Positions 47,601 to 57,701 of a DNA stretch of 64,000 nucleotides are shown here, one piece after another; positions within the stretch are counted from its first letter, which is position 1, and each line of letters opens with the position of its first letter. A program made the translations under genes and the position numbers. The notes below the pieces were generated by a model. That model saw only the letters and a list, made by a program, of their open reading frames with translations. It did not search any database and was not told where the DNA came from. Source of the DNA: Coprinellus micaceus (taxonomy: Eukaryota; Basidiomycota; Agaricomycetes; Agaricales; Psathyrellaceae); NCBI GenBank assembly GCA_951394405.1, contig OX596346.1, positions 1,922,001-1,986,000 of the forward strand, written 5' to 3'.

Positions 47601-48356
47601 CCTCAGACAGATGGAGGTACCGAACGCGTCAACCAAGAAATAGAAGCGTATCTTGCCATCTATTGCTCCGCAAACCCAACAACATGGAGCCAAGCTCTAC
47701 CAATCCTACAGTTCGTTCACAACTCCCGCAAACATGCCGATAGAACCCACACCCCTTTCGAACTCATCATGGGAACCCAACCTCGTGCCCTACCGGAAGC
47801 ATTTGACAAAACAAACTTCCCAGACAACGAAGAACGATTCAAGGAGCTTCAAAAGTCCCGAAACGAAGCATTATCAGCCCATGAACTAGCAAGAAACCGC
47901 ATGATCGAACGAACGGACAAGACTTGGAAGCCATTCAAGTTAGGCGACCAAGTCTGGCTAGAAGCAAGGAACCTGAAGCTTCCATACCGATCAAAGAAGA
48001 TGCAACCCAAGAGACTGGGACCATTCAAGATCATTGAATTGATTGGACTCCGTGCATATCGACTAAAGCTCCCAAAGGGATGGAAGATCCACAGCGTTTT
48101 CCACATCTCGCTTCTATCACCATTCAACACCACCGATGCCCATGGCCCCTCTCACCCAGAACCTCCACCTGACATCATTGGTGGAGAAGAGGAGTACGAA
48201 ATCGAAGGAATCATCAATCACAGGGTCAAACGCAATGGAACAGTGGAGTATCTCGTCAAATGGCTTGGCTATGACGAAACCAAGTGGTTCAAAGAAGACG
48301 AACTAGTGCACTGCGAAGAAACCCTGGAAGACTATAAGAGAGACAACAGTTTGTGA
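44694..48356 (+). CDS. pol: Pol polyprotein: protease, RT, RNase H, integrase, chromodomain
   Basis: The frame is open from 44682, with no ATG at the gag junction (GTG at 44694), so expression needs a -1 shift over ATTTTC or reinitiation. Protease motif FIDCGAGGKFID near residue 47 (Cys in place of the usual Ser/Thr after Asp). RT: LCQDYRYLNEHTI, FFKIDLKWGYNNVRI, FGLKNSPPTFQRLMDD and YMDD near residue 444, with an unusually long loop before YMDD. RNase H: IEADASKYASGAV, YDRELLAII, YSDHQNL. Integrase: HHCC finger (HPGELGTFN...CAECQ), then catalytic D, D and E in VDFITDLP (about 880), ISDRGPQFAS (about 940) and NQEIEAYL (about 982). The C-terminal chromodomain (residues 1168-1218, YEIEGIINHRVKRNGTVEYL then WFKEDELV) would tether integration to chromatin. 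1,220 codons without a stop. Confidence 0.95.
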   Translation: MKEEQSAISPSLCIRSMLIAETSNQSMHIPVRITQEDRNIDTRGFIDCGAGGKFIDSKFAQNYQIKTTPLRYPIEAKNVDGTPNKHGTITHYVRLPITINQKTKTHQLFVCGLGKQTVILGFPWLQDENPIIDWKLGTLTWRTPDTDPVSIKISEIELDPQIEVEVFYLQNDELEEEEGIPAPIYIARTTLSRKLILPTYSEHPDEFNEFDDFDDEIEEKTEEEIKAKLPEAYHEFLDVFSKKNADKFPASTKYDHAINVKDSFQPRRMKPYILSPDQEKEVKDFIKENLKLGRIRPSQSPMGSPVFFVKKKSGKLRLCQDYRYLNEHTISDAYPIPRIDDLLKRFQKAKYFFKIDLKWGYNNVRIKEGDQWKAAFSTQRGLFEPTVMFFGLKNSPPTFQRLMDDVIQGPDIIEETALVKRSDKNALVKTSKEPEEPPWVEVYMDDTLGAGETKEECRKEAFRTLRKLRKAGLPANIDKCAFEVPEVDFLGFIIGHGKIRMDPDKIKGLTEWPIPTKLKEVRSFLGFGNFYRRFIKNYSTIAAPLHALQGKDVPFGWSDECNTAFNLLKEKFTSYPVLHLPNPDQPYQIEADASKYASGAVLTQLDEHGARHPICFMSKMFDSAQKNYEIYDRELLAIIRALEEWRPFIQGSPFVTTVYSDHQNLTYWRNPQRLSPRQARAFLTLSKYNFELKHQPGTKMFQSDALSRRPDLCLDEEDPKEVVMLPPDLFVNLIDTALQEQILSSDKMELEAADALKLLLEEGPTDLQNDLQDWTVETKDDKHMLFRKGKAYIPNDIELRRKIVQSHHDSTTIGHPGELGTFNAVKEDYWWPGMRKFIKAYVKGCAECQQFKINRQPVKPTLLPITGPKSNRPFTQLSVDFITDLPPSKGYDSIMIVVDHGLTKGVILEPCNKTITAKQTADAFVRRVFTDYGLPDKIISDRGPQFASKTFRDLLERLRINSALSTAFHPQTDGGTERVNQEIEAYLAIYCSANPTTWSQALPILQFVHNSRKHADRTHTPFELIMGTQPRALPEAFDKTNFPDNEERFKELQKSRNEALSAHELARNRMIERTDKTWKPFKLGDQVWLEARNLKLPYRSKKMQPKRLGPFKIIELIGLRAYRLKLPKGWKIHSVFHISLLSPFNTTDAHGPSHPEPPPDIIGGEEEYEIEGIINHRVKRNGTVEYLVKWLGYDETKWFKEDELVHCEETLEDYKRDNSL

Positions 48357-48415
48357 CTTCAAAAACCAAACCAACTCCTCCACTCCCAACACAACCACAT
48401 CATCCTATTCTTCCA

Positions 48416-48748
48416 ATGTTCGGAATCATCCCTATCGCCCAGTCCACCCCCAGAATCGATGCCGCCGATGCCGCCTCCACATCCACTTCCACCTCTGTCG
48501 CCACCGACGCTGCCGTCGTCAACGCCCATCAGAACGCGGCCAGCGTTCTTACCCAAGCTGGTTACGTTCCCCTGGGTACGAACAAGGGCAATCCCAACGC
48601 CCCCATCCACTGGTCCTGCTTCGCCCCGCCTAGTCGCCCACCCCTCGCCCAAACCATATGGGCATCACACCCACAAACCCTCACGCATGACCTGTGGGCA
48701 CAGCGGACCCGCACCTCCCAGTTACTCTCCCCCGACGTCACCCTATAA
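48416..48748 (+). CDS. Small frame downstream of pol, 110 aa
   Basis: An open frame begins right after the pol stop. The first ATG at 48416 gives MFGIIPIAQSTPRIDAADA, an Ala/Ser/Thr-rich stretch, then VLTQAGYVPLGTNKGNPNAP and a Pro-rich end. It may be a third retroelement frame, 3' LTR-proximal sequence or host sequence. A minus-strand frame also covers the region. No family is recognised. Confidence 0.35.
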   Translation: MFGIIPIAQSTPRIDAADAASTSTSTSVATDAAVVNAHQNAASVLTQAGYVPLGTNKGNPNAPIHWSCFAPPSRPPLAQTIWASHPQTLTHDLWAQRTRTSQLLSPDVTL

Positions 48749-49351
48749 CGCCCAGATGACACATACCATACGACCCAATTGAGCATCAATCTGACACATA
48801 ACTGAAAGGCCATTATTTCTCAACTGAGTCGCAGCCCTGACCAAAGAGGGGTGACTCAAGTGGGGACCCTCAATTGAGTCAATGCCCTAGGGTCAGCAGT
48901 GGCCAGTGACATGCATAGCCAGATGTGGCCGGTGTCGGCAACGTGGAATCACTTACCTTATATGACATTGCGCTAGGGCGATTTCCGCATGCCTGATGAC
49001 CGCCGCTAGGCCATATCGCGGGTGAAGCTCGGGGGTCGCCTGACCACCGGCTAAGCGGCTTGTGAGATCGAAATCGGATGAATACTCACGCGCATTTACA
49101 GCGGCGCCTACAGCAGGGTGGTTTACAAACCCCAAATGGGGATTCATCACTGAAAGGTCATCACCGTGTACAAAGAACTGTTGAGGGGTAGCGCTCACTG
49201 AAGGGCAGTGATATATCAGACATGGGCGTTGTATTGTACACCTATCAGGGACATAGACAGGGGATAGACCCAAGTACAAGTAGATACTGCCACCCAAGGC
49301 TTACATCTCACTCATCAGCACTTCAAGACACTCCCCAGCACCATCTTGCAC
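48749..49351. other. Possible minus-strand hypothetical gene, unresolved
   Basis: On the minus strand 49297-48953 reads FVHGDDLSVMNPHLGFVNHP and HPRYGLAAVIRHAEIALAQC. A possible intron (donor GTGAGTATTC at about 49089, acceptor CGCTTAG at about 49052) and a donor GTAAGTGATT at about 48957 are present. A further in-frame stretch ends near 48750. Start and exon count are not established, so no CDS is called. The 3' end of the retroelement should also lie here. Confidence 0.35.
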
Positions 49352-50136
49352 CTACTCGCCGTCCTCAAGACTCTCTTCCAACTCCTCTCCCCTCTCTCTC
49401 GCATACAGAGCCCGGGCGATTGCGTCAAGCGCTTTGCGTACGAGGTTGCGAGTACGTACAAGGGAGGTGTGGTGCTCTATCACCCCATGCTGAAACCAAA
49501 GTGTTTCTTCTAGGTGAGAATCAACCAACCCTGCACAAACCCTGGCCGCGTCGGACGAGTGCAAATTCCAATAGATCGACTCCCCTGCCAGGGCGCCGTC
49601 AGGCGGTCGAAGGAATGAGCTTGACATGGCCAGTCGAGCGCTCGCGGTGACGGTCGAACCAGGCATGGCATGGGGAGAGGCGGCCGGTGGAGATGCGCGT
49701 TCTGGCTCAGGGCTCTGAAGATCAACTTGGGGGGGAGGCTTGATCGGGGATCTTTGGAGAGCGAACATCGATTGGGAGAGCTGTGCTGCCCACCGGCGCT
49801 CCGGAGCATCTAGCGGAGAAGAAGGATGAGCGACTTATCGAGCCTGGCAGATCCCGGTGAACGCTCACCACTCTGCGAGTTCTTAGGCTTTGGCGTGGTG
49901 AACGGGGACAGGAGCTCGGCGTCGACAGGTTCCCCAACCCCTTCAGCGGGACGAGCGTTGAGAGGGTTGGGATTGGACACGTCGTCCGAAACATTCTCAT
50001 CGAATACCATCTCTACATCTAGACGATGATAAGTATAACGATGCAGGGAGGATAGACAAGATAAAGCGTCACCTTCGTCCTTTCGAGTACTTTTTTTCCT
50101 GGGTTTCTTCTTACCGGCGGGCATCTTCGATGCCAT
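49352..50136 (-). CDS. Hypothetical protein, 223 aa, 3 exons
   Basis: Exons 50136-50073, 50018-49869 and 49809-49352 join in phase (introns 54 and 59 bp), 672 nt in all. It starts MASKMPAGKKKPRKKSTRKDE, a strongly basic lysine-rich N-terminus that could act as a nuclear localisation signal, followed by an acidic, Pro-rich linker. The C-terminal third is helical: LHSSDAARVCAGLVDSHLEE, then HHTSLVRTRNLVRKALDAIA and an acidic tail. No known domain. It is divergently arranged with the 1188-aa gene, the two start codons being 361 bp apart, so a shared promoter and related role are possible. Confidence 0.65.
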
Positions 50137-50497
50137 ATCTTCGATACACTGTATTTCCTGGAGCTGGAGGGAGAAGAGGGGGGGGATCGAAGTTCACAGA
50201 TGTGTGGAGTAAAGTGAGGCGAAGCGAAATGTTGAATGTGGGTAGGAACGTGAAGGGGAACGGATTGCCGGATGCGGATGTGAATGTGAAGGGGAAGGTA
50301 TTGTCAAAAGCGGACGAGGTAGAGATGAGATCTAGAAAATCCCCGAGCGCGTACGGAGTCTCGGAATGCCCAAACATCGATCGATAATCAGTTTCGGACG
50401 ACGGATAAGTTTCTCTGGCTAACATAGATATCCCCAGCCTCCATTCAGAGACTTACGAAGACGCGCAGTACCTCACTTCGAGAACGCATCCGTCAAC
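50137..50497. promoter_or_regulatory. Divergent intergenic promoter region
   Basis: 361 bp between the ATG of the minus-strand 223-aa gene (50136) and the ATG of the plus-strand 1188-aa gene (50498). It must hold both promoters. It is purine-rich on the plus strand (GGAGAAGAGGGGGGGATCG, repeated GTGAAGGGGAA at about 50250 and 50286). No clear TATA box. Confidence 0.45.
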
Positions 50498-53400
50498 ATG
50501 TCGAGTACCGGGAACGACAAGCCCAAGCAACCTTTGAAGAACGTCGTGAGGACCGATAAAGATACAAAGGGCGATAAAGTTATGAACGACGATGGGAAGA
50601 AAAACGAGATACCCACCATTGATGAAGTGCTCGAGGCGGCAGGCGAGCTTGAGCTTCTGCTCATTGAGGCCGTTACCTGGAGGGCGGGGCAAGATAATCT
50701 TGTTGCAGCTCGTAGGCGCCTTGTGGAACCTTCTGTGAGTCGCACCCATAACCCATAAAAAATTGGACTAAAGTACATACATTCGTAGGTCATACTGATG
50801 AGGGCGAAGGATGTCCACAAGTCATACCCGAGCAGCAGTGCGTTGGATCGCTGGATGAGCGTCATCTGGACACGGCCAGACTATGTATTTCAAGCAACGG
50901 TCGAGCTGGATCTATCGCTCTTCCTCGAGAAGGCCTTCCAAGATGCGTACAACGGATCCGCTCTTAAGGTCGAGCGCGATGCAGCCGCCCTGGAGAAGTC
51001 GATCACAGCCAAGGGCATAAGCGCCGACATCGAGACAACCCCAGCTCCCACGTCAGATTGGACATCGGCCGCCCAGAAGGGATCCGCCCACACCGGTGGA
51101 ATATCCGGTACCGATGAAGAGCATGCCCCTCGCGGTACGTGTGGGAACCATGCCCGAATGCGGGAGATACTTACGCCAAACCAGGTGGTAATGTGGTTAC
51201 GTTGAAGGATCCAAACGGGGCCGGGACGAAACACGCAGAGGAGGAAGATGGCGGAGGCATAGGAGCTGATGATGCCATGCAGGTGGATGGTGCGGTCAAC
51301 AACGGCGAAGAGGCGAGGGGAAAGCGGGACAAAGGGAAGGGAAGACAGGTAGCGAGCGATACGGAGGCCGATAAAATGGGTGAAGAGGGCGACAACGACG
51401 ATGCGGATGGGGAGGAGGAGGAGGGCGAGGGTGAGGGCGAGGGCGAGGGAGAGGGAGAGGGAGAGGGAGAAGGGGAGGAGCAAAAGAACGGGTCGGACTC
51501 TGATGATAGTAATAACTCGGAGTCTGCGGAGAACGACAGCAGCCCTGAACCTCAAAACACATTCAACGTCATCGAACGATCCGCCAGTGCAGAGAAGCGG
51601 CCTCAGCACTTCGATGATACCGACGGAACGGATCGACAAAAGCGACCAAGGATGGACTTACGAGGCCTTGTCAGCGTGCGGGGCCTACGAATCAACCCTC
51701 AGAAGTGTGTGAGGTGCCAGGCGAATCCGCTACAAGAATGCGCTGAACGGAAGCCTGCTCCTTCGGGAAAACGTAATCGTGTTTGCTGCCATCCGTGCCA
51801 CGAAAAGCGGAAGGGGTGTTCATTCTCAACAGCTCGACGGGTGAAGAGAGAGACAGATGAGCCTGCTGGAGTCGAAAGTGGAAAGACGACAACGTTATCA
51901 AGCAGTGTGGTAGAGAAAGCTGAGGGCGAGGCGGGTGTTGAGATAAGTGGGAACTCGAAGAAAGGAGGGCAAGGGGGTGTGTGGCCCAACCACGAAAGGG
52001 CGATCGCCATCGAGGAAGCACGGCGCCGCCCAAATGCGACCGTCGCGGGTCGTACAACATTGAGCACCGTTCAGACACACCATCGTGGACCTGAGGGAGC
52101 TGCGACGCAGTTCAGGGGTGGAGCGAGGGTAATTCACATGGGGAGTGAGATGGCGAAGTGGTCCAGCCAAGGCGCAGACGGGGGAGAAGCCGAAAAGGGG
52201 ACGGGTACGAGGAGCAGGACGAAACCAGGCGTTGACGATGCCAGGATGGGCGTTCTGTCATTCTACCAGAATTCAGCGCCTACTGGCGGCCCGTCTAGCT
52301 CCCGCATCTCCAGAGAAAGGTCTGGGGAAGCGAATGTCGGCAACAAAGAGAGGGAGGAGGACCAGGTAAGCCCAACGATCGGATGTATTCAAAAGTGCAG
52401 TTGTGTAACTCACCTATCCGCCTCATCCATTGCTTAGAACCTACGAACGACCAAGGAACGAAAACTTCGGCCACATGGGCATTTGGGGTCGGGGAACGAG
52501 ATGAAAGGGTCGATTAGCCCTGGTCGAGCTCAAGCGGTCAGTGAATGTATCACCTTGTTTGGCTGGAGCTTCACTGATGGCGATAGTAAACCAGGCTTCA
52601 GGAAAAACACTCGAGTATCGTAGAGTGAACCCATCTGGGGATGACGACTATTCTCCAGTGCTCGTACCACAGGCGGTTGCACGTCTGGCCGACGATCAGG
52701 TTGAGTTAGGGTCCCGCGTATCCGATGCCAAAAGCGAGATCCGCGTCCTCAAGCGCCAAGTTCAAGGGATCGACGACAGGGTTGCGGGCGTGAACGGCGC
52801 CGTGACGAGTCTCACAGCGGCTCAAGCGCAAGACCGTGGGTCTGCGCATGACCACTCTCGCGCCCTGGATCAAAGGCTGGATAAGCAGGCTTCTGACATA
52901 CGCCTCAACCAAACCTTCGTCGAAACACTCTCACAGCGGGTTTCAGCAATCGAGGCGCATCATCATACCCGCCTCAATACCCTTGAGTCCCAAATGTCGA
53001 CGACTCCAGCGGGAGCCCACTCCCAGGTTGCCGAGTGGATTTCGAACCTGCAGAAAGGCCTCGAGGGGTTGTTCGCACAACAACGGGATCACATCAAGGC
53101 GGATATCGAAGCAGCATTCGCGCGGCTGGAGCTCAGAGGCCAAGCCAAAACCACCAGAAATCAAGCAAATACCAATACAGCCATCTTGAGCGCCCCACCG
53201 TTACAGCCAACTGACTCCTCGCCCGCCAATCCCGATCGTGACCGCGTTCCAGTCACACGACAGCACCAACCAGCGAACCCCTCGACAAATACAGGGGCGG
53301 CTCACCGAAGCGGAGGATCGGCTCCACCCCCAGACACCAGCGTCTCTAGGAGGCAGGTGGAGACGCGTGGTTCCTCCGTCCCAGTTGTCGGGCAGGGACA

Positions 53401-54298
53401 CACTGAGGCCGGTGGGCGGAAACCGGCGGCGGGCGCCACTTCTAATCGAGGCAACCGACGGTCGCATCAGAATCACGTGGCGGGCGCGTCGTCGGGCCAG
53501 GTGCATCAAATGGCGCGTCGGGCGTCTAGTTCGACAACCCAATCGACAAACGCAGTCCCAGCCCCTAATTATGGATCTGCACAGCAGTTAGGGCGGATGG
53601 GCAACATCCCTTCCACAACGGGATATCAACCTCACCAAACGTTTGTACCTCAGGATATGCCCACCGGTCCACCGCCCCAGGGTTACCGTGCGATGAACTT
53701 GTCGGCTCCATCGGTATTTCACCCACCCGCCCAGAACATGACGATGGGCCTCGAGAACGCCTCTCATTCCAACCCTATTCCAACTGGATATGCCCAACAA
53801 TCACAGCATCATCAGGATCCGATACACCCATCGACTGTCCTGCCATATGGCTATCATCCCGTGCCTTCCCTTCCGCCCTACCATGAGGAGGACCAATCTG
53901 CTGGTCAGCAGTTACCTCAGGACGCCCCCTTTACGTCCTATGAAATTTCCGCCGTCATCCCCCCTGGGGGCATGCTCGCCTACATGAACGCACCACCCAC
54001 GCCCGATGTCACCCTTCCCAATGACCTTCCTGAGGTCGGGCCTTCTATCTCCCAAAGGGGACCCAACCCCCAATTGGACGGTCGAAACCAGGAGGGCGTA
54101 CAGCAGGTGGCGTCGACTAGCACGTATTCGGGGAGTGCGATGAGCCGGGCGACTAACGCGGCCGCGTTTGGGAGTGCGCCTCCTCGCGCCTCCACTGTCT
54201 CTGTTGGAAACAACCTCATGGGGTGGTCCAACCCAGGATCTCCGATGACTGACGCTCCATCGACGGGTCTTGGATCGGCGGGGCCGTCTTCCAGGTGA
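50498..54298 (+). CDS. Large protein with Cys-rich zinc-cluster-like motif and coiled coil, 1188 aa
   Basis: Exons 50498-50734, 50789-51134, 51185-52365, 52438-52536 and 52595-54298 join in phase, 3,567 nt. The N-terminal 195 residues look helical (IDEVLEAAGELELLLIEAV; LDLSLFLEKAFQDAY). An acidic low-complexity region with a Gly-Glu run follows (51420-51480). Around residue 400 lies a Cys cluster, C-x2-C-x6-C then, after about 14 residues, C-C-x2-C-x5-C, in a basic context (KCVRCQANPLQEC; VCCHPCHEKRKGCSF). It resembles the fungal Zn2Cys6-like motifs seen in Agaricomycete families and suggests DNA binding. A coiled coil follows (SRVSDAKSEIRVLKRQVQG to LTAAQ), and the last 400 residues are Pro/Gln/Ser-rich like an activation domain. 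A nuclear regulator is a reasonable inference. It is clustered with small coiled-coil genes downstream. Confidence 0.72.
51420..51480. repeat. GAGGGCGAGGGTGAGGGAGAGGG-type microsatellite in coding DNA
   Basis: About ten hexamer repeats of the form GAGGGX GAGGGX encode alternating Glu-Gly in frame within the 1188-aa protein. Such tracts often vary in length between strains. Confidence 0.85.
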
Positions 54299-54611
54299 AG
54301 GTAGGCAGTCACGTCGTTGTACATATCATCCTTATTTGCACCTCCTTCGGAACGTCTCCCATTCCCCTCGGAAAGCACTCTGTCACATCTGTCGACCCAT
54401 ATCGCTAAGTACCGTTAGACAAGTATATTGTGACCCGTGTGTATAGTTGCATGTCCAGAAATTTGAATGGTGGACCCACTGCTTTTCGCCGCTCTGACCA
54501 CATGAGACGAACTTGCCGACATCGCTTCCAAAGGAAGGACCCTGATGACAGGTCTGTTGTTGATTTAAATAGGAACGAACCCAACGTGTCACCCAGCTTC
54601 TATACTCACTT

Positions 54612-55193
54612 ATGCGACCTCAGACCTCAATTCGACCCGATGAACCTTTCGATGCCGCTGACGAAGGACCCGATGTTCCAATCGCCAACAGCGGTGCAAC
54701 CCAATCCCTGCTCGACATAGCTAACGCAAGGAATGTGCATCTCGAGCGCGAAGTTCAGACCCTCACGGTCGCCATACAGGAGGGTCAGGAATATATGGAT
54801 AGATTGGTCAAAGAGAACGAGGAGTTAATTCGCGAGGTCAGGCGGATCGAAGACGACATGCACCACTTCTCCAAGCGCCACTCAGACCTGGCCAAGGAAG
54901 CGGAACGGAGATGCGACCAACAAAACCAATTGATAGGCAATTTGGTTGCCCAAGCTCTTAGCCTCAGTCACCAACTGGAGACCGCTTTGGAGACGATCGA
55001 AGATCTGAGCGACAGGGATCGCTGCCTGGATGAAAGTATCGCTACGATGGAAGAGCGGCTGAAGAACCACGATGCACACCTCGCCCGCTGCGCATGCGCT
55101 ACTGAAGTCGCACGTGTGAGTCATCTTTTTGTGTCATAGCAAGGGGCAGTGGACTAACCCCGCTTTTGGTTTGCCCAGGGGAGAACTACCTGA
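54612..55193 (+). CDS. Small coiled-coil protein, 172 aa, 2 exons
   Basis: Exons 54612-55115 and 55179-55193 join in phase across a 63-bp intron with a GACTAACC branch site. The last five codons (G-R-T-T-stop) come from the second exon. After about 40 variable residues the protein is almost all heptad repeats: LLDIANARNVHLEREVQTL, MDRLVKENEELIREVRRIED, LSHQLETALETIEDLSDRD. It ends with HLARCACATEVAR. No signal peptide. First of five small coiled-coil genes between 54.6 and 58.7 kb. A role as partner of the upstream 1188-aa protein is possible but purely inferred. Confidence 0.6.
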
Positions 55194-55466
55194 ACGTCGG
55201 CGCAATCAAGGTGACAGGGATATTACGGCGACGCGATCGCCTCTGTCAACTGTACTGGATCCGTTATATACCTTGATTTCTACATCTTAATGAAATGGCA
55301 TTACAGTTAGCACGAGGTTTGAGCCGACACCCGAGTAGCCCAATGAATTGAAATTTTTTCAGTGATGAGGACCCTGGAAGGCTCCCGCTCAGTCGCTTTT
55401 ACTTCGAGCATAAAACACCCACCTTGTTCCCTACATAATTTATCACAATATTCCTCGTTATCTCTC

Positions 55467-55979
55467 ATGGAGCTGAGCATCGATCCCAGCCGCCCCACCT
55501 CCGCTACTTCGGACGCATCATCTTCCGAGTCCTTGGTTCTAGGAGAAGCAACGGAATGTCCCCATCATACCAACAACCCATCTCGCAATGGGTCCACACC
55601 CGGAGAAACCCCGCTTCTCAATATCGTCGCAGACCAGGCAAGAGAAATCGCGCGACTCCAGCTCCTTGTCTCCCGTCACGAGATGGATCAGGCGGCTTTC
55701 TTGCCCAGCGATAATGGCGAGATTGTGAGAGGCATTGAGGCGGTCAACAACCTCGCCAATATGCTCAACCAGCTCGCAGAGGGGATTGAGCGCATCGCCG
55801 ATTTGGGTGCGGGAGAAATGGGGGAGGGCGTTGAAGCGCTTACTCAGAGGTTCGTTACAGCGAAGGAGGTCCTTTCTGAATGGGCCCGTGAGGAGGCGGA
55901 GAATGTGGGCGATTGGGCGGCTAGGTTGAATGCTACGGTTAGCCGGCCTTTTGCCAGAACCCGCCGAGGACCGCATTAG
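55467..55979 (+). CDS. Small helical/coiled-coil protein, 170 aa
   Basis: Single frame from ATG 55467 (MELSIDPSRPTSATSDASSS). The upstream in-frame ATG at 55365 is less likely because the 5' part looks untranslated. The N-terminus is Ser-rich, and the rest is helical with heptads (LLNIVADQAREIARLQLLVS; VNNLANMLNQLAEGIERIAD; FVTAKEVLSEWAREEAENVG). It ends in a basic ARTRRGPH. A possible donor GTAAGT at 55979 could extend it by splicing. Same style and orientation as the neighbouring coiled-coil gene. Function unknown. Confidence 0.55.
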   Translation: MELSIDPSRPTSATSDASSSESLVLGEATECPHHTNNPSRNGSTPGETPLLNIVADQAREIARLQLLVSRHEMDQAAFLPSDNGEIVRGIEAVNNLANMLNQLAEGIERIADLGAGEMGEGVEALTQRFVTAKEVLSEWAREEAENVGDWAARLNATVSRPFARTRRGPH

Positions 55980-56305
55980 TAAGTGCGGCTCAATTCTGTC
56001 AGCAAACCTATTGTATCATGGCTAACGCTTCCCTAGGATGCCCGGACGATTGTAGCCATATTTACGGCTTTGGGGACTTAATACAAGGGCTTTTTACTTG
56101 GTGCGGGATGATTGACAGCGGTGTCTGAGCCGTCTGAATTTGGCAGGTGGGTGGCGGAAATCTGATGCGTCAACAGCCCACTGCACGCACGGAGCGCCCG
56201 AAGGAGGCCAGCCTCGCATATAGGATACATCCTTCACATATATATTGGGCACAGGGGAACTAGGGGGAAATTAACAGATACTCATTTCCCTCTGCTTGCT
56301 TCCAC

Positions 56306-56644
56306 ATGTCGGGCGACACTCAAGCATCTCCAAGCCTCAATGACCATGGCCAATGGGAGCGTGTGCTTGCCAGCATCGACTATCTCAAGCGCAACGTCAA
56401 CACATTCACCGCAGCAACACAGCTTGCTATCAATGGAGTTATTGGGCACTTGAAGGAACAAGAGGAGCGGGTCGGACTGATGATGAAGCATGCAGAGTTG
56501 GCAACGAAGGAGATCGAGAGGCTTACGGAGGAGAACAGGGTCTTGATCGCGAGGATAGGACAAGCAGACGCGAAGCTGAGGGGTATGGACCGAAAGGTTG
56601 ACTCGATACTTCAAACCATGAAGATGATTGAAGCTGAACTGTGA
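56306..56644 (+). CDS. Small coiled-coil protein, 112 aa
   Basis: A single exon from ATG 56306, 40-70 bp after a TATATATTGGG element (56238-56248) that could serve as TATA box. The protein is helical throughout: WERVLASIDYLKRNVNTFTA, IGHLKEQEERVGLMMKHAEL, TEENRVLIARIGQADAKLRG, LQTMKMIEAEL. Third member of the coiled-coil cluster. Confidence 0.6.
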   Translation: MSGDTQASPSLNDHGQWERVLASIDYLKRNVNTFTAATQLAINGVIGHLKEQEERVGLMMKHAELATKEIERLTEENRVLIARIGQADAKLRGMDRKVDSILQTMKMIEAEL

Positions 56645-57045
56645 ATTGTGAGGGTGCCTCTCTTCGCCTCCGCGTAGCTGTACTAACCTACGCATCAGAT
56701 TTAGCGATGATACAGGCGGGGAGAGATTTGATGGGACCATCGTTCACTACACAATTACGGACATTGTATCTGCGCGAAGTTATCGTCTAAACAGTGCCAG
56801 CTGTCCTGTATGTACGACCGAATGAAACCGAAGCGAAGAGCGCATCCAAGGACAAAGACGGGTGCGAGATTAAAAACAATGAGGATTTGGTCCCACGCCA
56901 GAGCGGTCGACAACGAGCAGGAGCGCCCGGCATTATGGCTCACACATATTTGGGCACTTGCGTTCGTCCTGCCACGTATCACAAAGGGGTTCGATCAAGG
57001 CAACGTTCACCCGTTACATGCATTCATGGTAATTACGTAGATAAA
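56645..57045. other. Intergenic, nothing recognised
   Basis: 400 bases between convergent coiled-coil genes. Short plus-strand frames (56794-57201) overlap in two phases and lack coding character. Confidence 0.4.
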
Positions 57046-57605
57046 TCAGTCCATTTTCGCAACGCCACTGTCCTCGGTAACGCTAGCAAAAACCCACTAG
57101 TAAGTCGACTGAATTTGAAGAAGTCCGTGCGAACTCACCTCGACTGTACGTTCCACATATCGGTCGCAATTGCTACATTACCAGGAGGCGCCATCCACTG
57201 ACTCATGTTCTGTTCAGCGGTGTAAACGGCCAGCTGGAGCTCTCGAGCGGCTCTCTCCTGGTTCGCATGAATAGACTTGATGTGGTGGAGAAGCTTGTGA
57301 ATAGTGTCCCGCTGATCGGAAAGCCTGGCCTCGAGCCTCCGGTTTGACTGGCGGGCTGACTCAAGCCGTTCTTCTGCGGTCTCCAGATTTTCCTTGAGTG
57401 ACTTGTTCCGAAGGCGGAGATGTCGTACTTCGTCGATGACCCAATCGACGCCCGCCCGTAATTCCCTGTTCGAGCTTTCTTCGGCAGCTAAAAGCTGGTG
57501 CACTCTGCTGCTGGGGTACGCTGATTCCACTACCGTCAAGGAGGGATCGTAGGGCAAGTCGACCGGGGATTGAGTGTCCGGAGATGATAGGAAGACGGTC
57601 GACAT
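57046..57605 (-). CDS. Small coiled-coil protein, about 168 aa, 2 exons
   Basis: Minus strand from ATG 57605 (MSTVFLSSPDTQSPVDLPYD), main exon to 57139, then a likely 57-bp intron (GTGAGTTCGC...TTGCTAG) and a short last exon ending at 57046. The body has dense heptads: VDWVIDEVRHLRLRNKSLKE, LETAEERLESARQSNRRLEA, LSDQRDTIHKLLHHIKSIHA, and ends AEQNMSQWMAPPGNVAIAT. The only member of the cluster on this strand. Function unknown. Confidence 0.58.
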
Positions 57606-57701
57606 ATGTGAAGGGTGTGAGAGCCTCGCACAGGGAACTGGGTAGGATTTCCTGCAAGGGTGTTCGCTCCGTGCGGCACTTTATGGTCATCCAGGGGCCA
57701 A

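Larger units (their letters stand above)
42290..48760 (+). mobile_element. Ty3/gypsy chromovirus, coding region intact, 3' LTR not found
   Basis: The order is an LTR-like promoter with TATA box (42482), an untranslated leader, gag (open from 43018), pol (44694-48356: protease, reverse transcriptase, RNase H, integrase, chromodomain) and a small downstream frame. The 5' boundary is a guess from ACTCC/CTCCAC-rich DNA beginning near 42290, immediately after the neighbouring GCTGAGC element. I compared 42240-42700 with 48360-49000 by eye and found no LTR pair. The only shared text is TGACTCA(T/A)GTGG(A/G)G at 42322 and 48850, the latter after a purine-rich AAAGAGGGG. The 3' LTR may be deleted, strongly diverged, or my boundaries may be wrong. 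Confidence 0.85.

Noticed and set aside
48850..48863. Start of a 3' LTR at TGACTCAAGTGGGG
   Set aside because: Only 14 bases resemble the 5' side and the following sequence is unrelated, so it is mentioned but not annotated as an LTR.
51380..51712. Arg-rich 110-codon plus-strand frame over the Glu-Gly repeat, and Pro-rich minus frames there
   Set aside because: Shadows of the GAGGGC microsatellite in the verified 1188-aa reading frame.
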